From positions 1-7,915 of the forward strand of contig VBCZ01000498.1 of NCBI GenBank assembly GCA_005889025.1: a stretch of 7,915 bases of DNA, written 5' to 3'. The DNA comes from Betaproteobacteria bacterium. Lineage in GTDB: Bacteria > Pseudomonadota > Gammaproteobacteria > Burkholderiales > Casimicrobiaceae. Positions 7,201-7,915 of the stretch are shown here, piece after piece (position 1 is the stretch's first letter; every line of letters starts with the position of its first letter). Under the pieces are notes generated by a model that did not search any database, was not told where the DNA came from, and saw only the letters and a program-made list of their open reading frames with translations. Both the position numbers and the translations under genes were made by a program.

Positions 7201-7615
7201 CGTCTTGCCGCAGGGAAGAAATGACGGGGAAAACCAGGCGCGATACAGCATCGTCGATTTCACCCTCGACCCGCTGCCCTACGGCGGCGTCAACGGCACG
7301 ATCGAAGCGCTCGATATGGGCGTGCCCGTGGTGACCTTGTGCGGCAAGAAGCACGGAGAGCGGAGCTCATACACCATCCTGGTCAATCTCGGTGTGACCG
7401 ACACAGTGGCGAAGAGCGGTAGCGAGTATGTCGATATCGCGGTGCGGCTCGCAAGCGACGCCGCGTTCATGACCCGGGTGAAGCAAGCCATCCTCGCCGG
7501 GCTCGAGCATTCCGCGCTCACCGACATGCGCGGCCACACCCGGGCGCTGGAAGCCGCGTATGTGGAGGCACTATCGCGAGCGCACCCGGAAGCGCTCGCC
7601 GCCGCGCGACGATGA
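4232..7615 (+). CDS. TPR protein with C-terminal OGT/SPINDLY-type (GT41) glycosyltransferase domain
   Basis: A 1127-residue protein. ATG 4232 overlaps the previous stop (ATGA). It has no Shine-Dalgarno sequence, so coupled translation is likely, and upstream in-frame sequence lies inside the GT2-GT4 gene. TPR array 1 spans about 6-135. Residues 262-390 resemble the first half of a GT41 catalytic domain but are decayed. TPR array 2 spans about 432-660 (six or seven repeats such as the one at 568-601). A helical linker leads to the GT41 domain (757-1110): GYLSGDFRNQVMGKMM (763-778), LDLLVDLSTHTKGAKP (835-850), ITHVASAGVLGLSAIDF (862-878), NPLKL (K941, aligning by eye with OGT Lys842) and LDPLPYGGVNGTIEALDMGVPVVTLCGKKHGER (1012-1044). 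Known members transfer GlcNAc or another sugar from a nucleotide sugar to Ser/Thr of proteins selected by the TPR groove. The OGT active-site His (human His498) aligns with Q772. The protein target is unknown; flagellin or a surface protein is inferred only from context. Confidence 0.9.
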   Translation: MIDADYGRWLSLGQAHQNAGRSIDAMLCYRQALKSNRHAVIVQFHLGEVMRDLGRRDDAVAAWAEALKWQPQHVPSLVALGNMLREGGAWLDAAAQYRRALALDTRLPAARRGLALALLGAGDANAYAELSELIEVDATTLADDSDFATALARAPDSPEKRDLLERISRMDGAAASPLLHALVIEHAAGSNSNDRHSTRERVRRLLDRLPSIDDPEALRRIAVATARAGEGRAWAEKYAMVCAARHAQPVPLQWPRRTAGDALRVTYLIAPGSPIVMGGMAVDPGAYLRNVVARHPRERVLPSVLIVDNSRLDGATATALAGIRVGTLGPAPDPALARALAEADDDVLIDLAGMRAATGPLLAARPARTLWTYATLLGAHAAPLVSRTLPLPASASEDALVAHGEAVEHALLHASSAESWFTERSTPGPAAMAADWRRAVAEHQAGDFDEAIIRYRGVLAEQPAFAPAHHFLGVLLRDRGRREEAAAEFRQALAGAPAYADARAALANLEREAGRAETAVALCREGLALARSAPLALLRALGLAELARHDPAAARVAFEQALALAPTDGETHYNHGVSLQTLHLRDEALRAYQRALAFAPDLIAADFNIGVILQEQGRTDAAIAAFEQVLARDPRHVLAHKALGDTLLGARRIDDWLRVFARFEASCSHALSLAVQALEVYQYRGDFAGLDRYLDRLRQDDFKPESETDLADSLEQLLFLLLYFDIEQEAHFGLYRAYDAVAQRVHGKPMPLAVRKPGRLRIGYLSGDFRNQVMGKMMWSALQHHDRDRFEIFCYALNKESDEWTDRYRAFADHFENVADVPEREAARRIGADDLDLLVDLSTHTKGAKPGILACKPARVQITHVASAGVLGLSAIDFKLTDQYADVAQNQAFQLETLLPMAGCVYPYRHIAPAPEHPFHRERLKISAEATVIGTFVNPLKLSRRCLSLWREVLERAPGALLAISPLSPEARGVYGRLFAAAGIPLSRVIVLPQGRNDGENQARYSIVDFTLDPLPYGGVNGTIEALDMGVPVVTLCGKKHGERSSYTILVNLGVTDTVAKSGSEYVDIAVRLASDAAFMTRVKQAILAGLEHSALTDMRGHTRALEAAYVEALSRAHPEALAAARR

Positions 7616-7915
7616 TCGGCGGTCCGCGCGTCGAGGGTGCGTGGCAGCTGCTTGCCGCCGGCGACATTGCCGGCGCAAGGCGCGCCGGAGAGGCATGTCT
7701 TGCGGCGCCCTCGGAGCCCGGCGAGATCGCCAGCGCTCACCTCATCCTGGCCGCGTGCAGCCGCAAGGAAGGTGACTCCGGGGCCATGGTCGCGCACGCC
7801 ACCGCCGCCACGGCGGTCGCGCCGGGCAATGCGCTGACGCATTACGCGCTTGCCGAATCCGTGGACGCCGCCGGCGACAAGCCGCGGGCGATCGCGGCGC
7901 TCACTCGCGCGCTCG
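7612..7915 (+). CDS. TPR-repeat protein, 3' end beyond the window
   Basis: ATG 7612 overlaps the TGA of the GT41 gene (ATGA), the third such junction in the operon. The frame stays open for 101 codons to the right edge. The N-terminus (MIGGPRVEGAWQLLAAGDIAGARRAGE) and the following residues form two to three helix-turn-helix TPR-like units: about 8-36, about 40-72 and ALTHYALAESVDAAGDKPRAIAALTRAL (74-101). No Shine-Dalgarno sequence lies close upstream, so translation is probably coupled to the preceding gene. TPR leaders of this kind precede GT41, sulfotransferase or other catalytic domains, or stand alone as scaffolds; which applies here cannot be seen. Given the neighbour, a second TPR-glycosyltransferase is plausible but unproven. 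Confidence 0.75.
   Translation, partial: MIGGPRVEGAWQLLAAGDIAGARRAGEACLAAPSEPGEIASAHLILAACSRKEGDSGAMVAHATAATAVAPGNALTHYALAESVDAAGDKPRAIAALTRAL

Noticed and set aside
6311..7354. Minus-strand open frame of 347 codons
   Set aside because: It is antisense to the intact GT41 catalytic domain. No family is recognisable, so it is a codon-bias shadow.

Overview
The window reads like chromosomal DNA from a GC-rich Gram-negative bacterium, most likely a betaproteobacterium (Burkholderiales or Rhodocyclales type). That placement rests on codon use and the style of the encoded proteins, not on any marker gene. The content is a surface-glycan or protein-glycosylation locus. No tRNA, rRNA, insertion sequence, CRISPR array or phage gene was seen.

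Layout. A polysaccharide-deacetylase-like gene runs leftward and off the left edge (1-683, minus strand). A 148-bp divergent intergenic region (684-831) follows. It is rich in short dyads and has a candidate shared -10 element. Rightward from it runs a tight four-gene set: a SAM-dependent methyltransferase with a long C-terminal coiled coil (832-1935), a two-domain GT2-GT4 glycosyltransferase (1932-4235), a very large TPR protein ending in an OGT/SPINDLY-type GT41 catalytic domain (4232-7615), and the start of another TPR protein (7612 to the right edge). Each of the three junctions is the same 4-base ATGA stop/start overlap, so the four genes are almost certainly one translationally coupled operon.

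How the genes may work together. The methyltransferase and GT2-GT4 enzyme could extend and cap or modify a glycan. The GT41 protein would transfer a sugar, probably from a UDP-sugar, onto protein targets recognised by its TPR arrays. Flagellin or another surface protein is a reasonable guess, but nothing in the window names the substrate. The deacetylase could act on the same polysaccharide from the divergent transcript.

Most interesting points. The GT41 protein appears to hold a second, decayed half of a GT41 catalytic domain between its two TPR arrays. Its intact catalytic domain has Gln where OGT enzymes carry the conserved active-site His. The methyltransferase plus coiled coil plus amphipathic tail resembles the WbdD-type chain-length ruler arrangement. 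GC content sampled by eye rises from about 54% at the left to about 67-70% in the GT41 gene.
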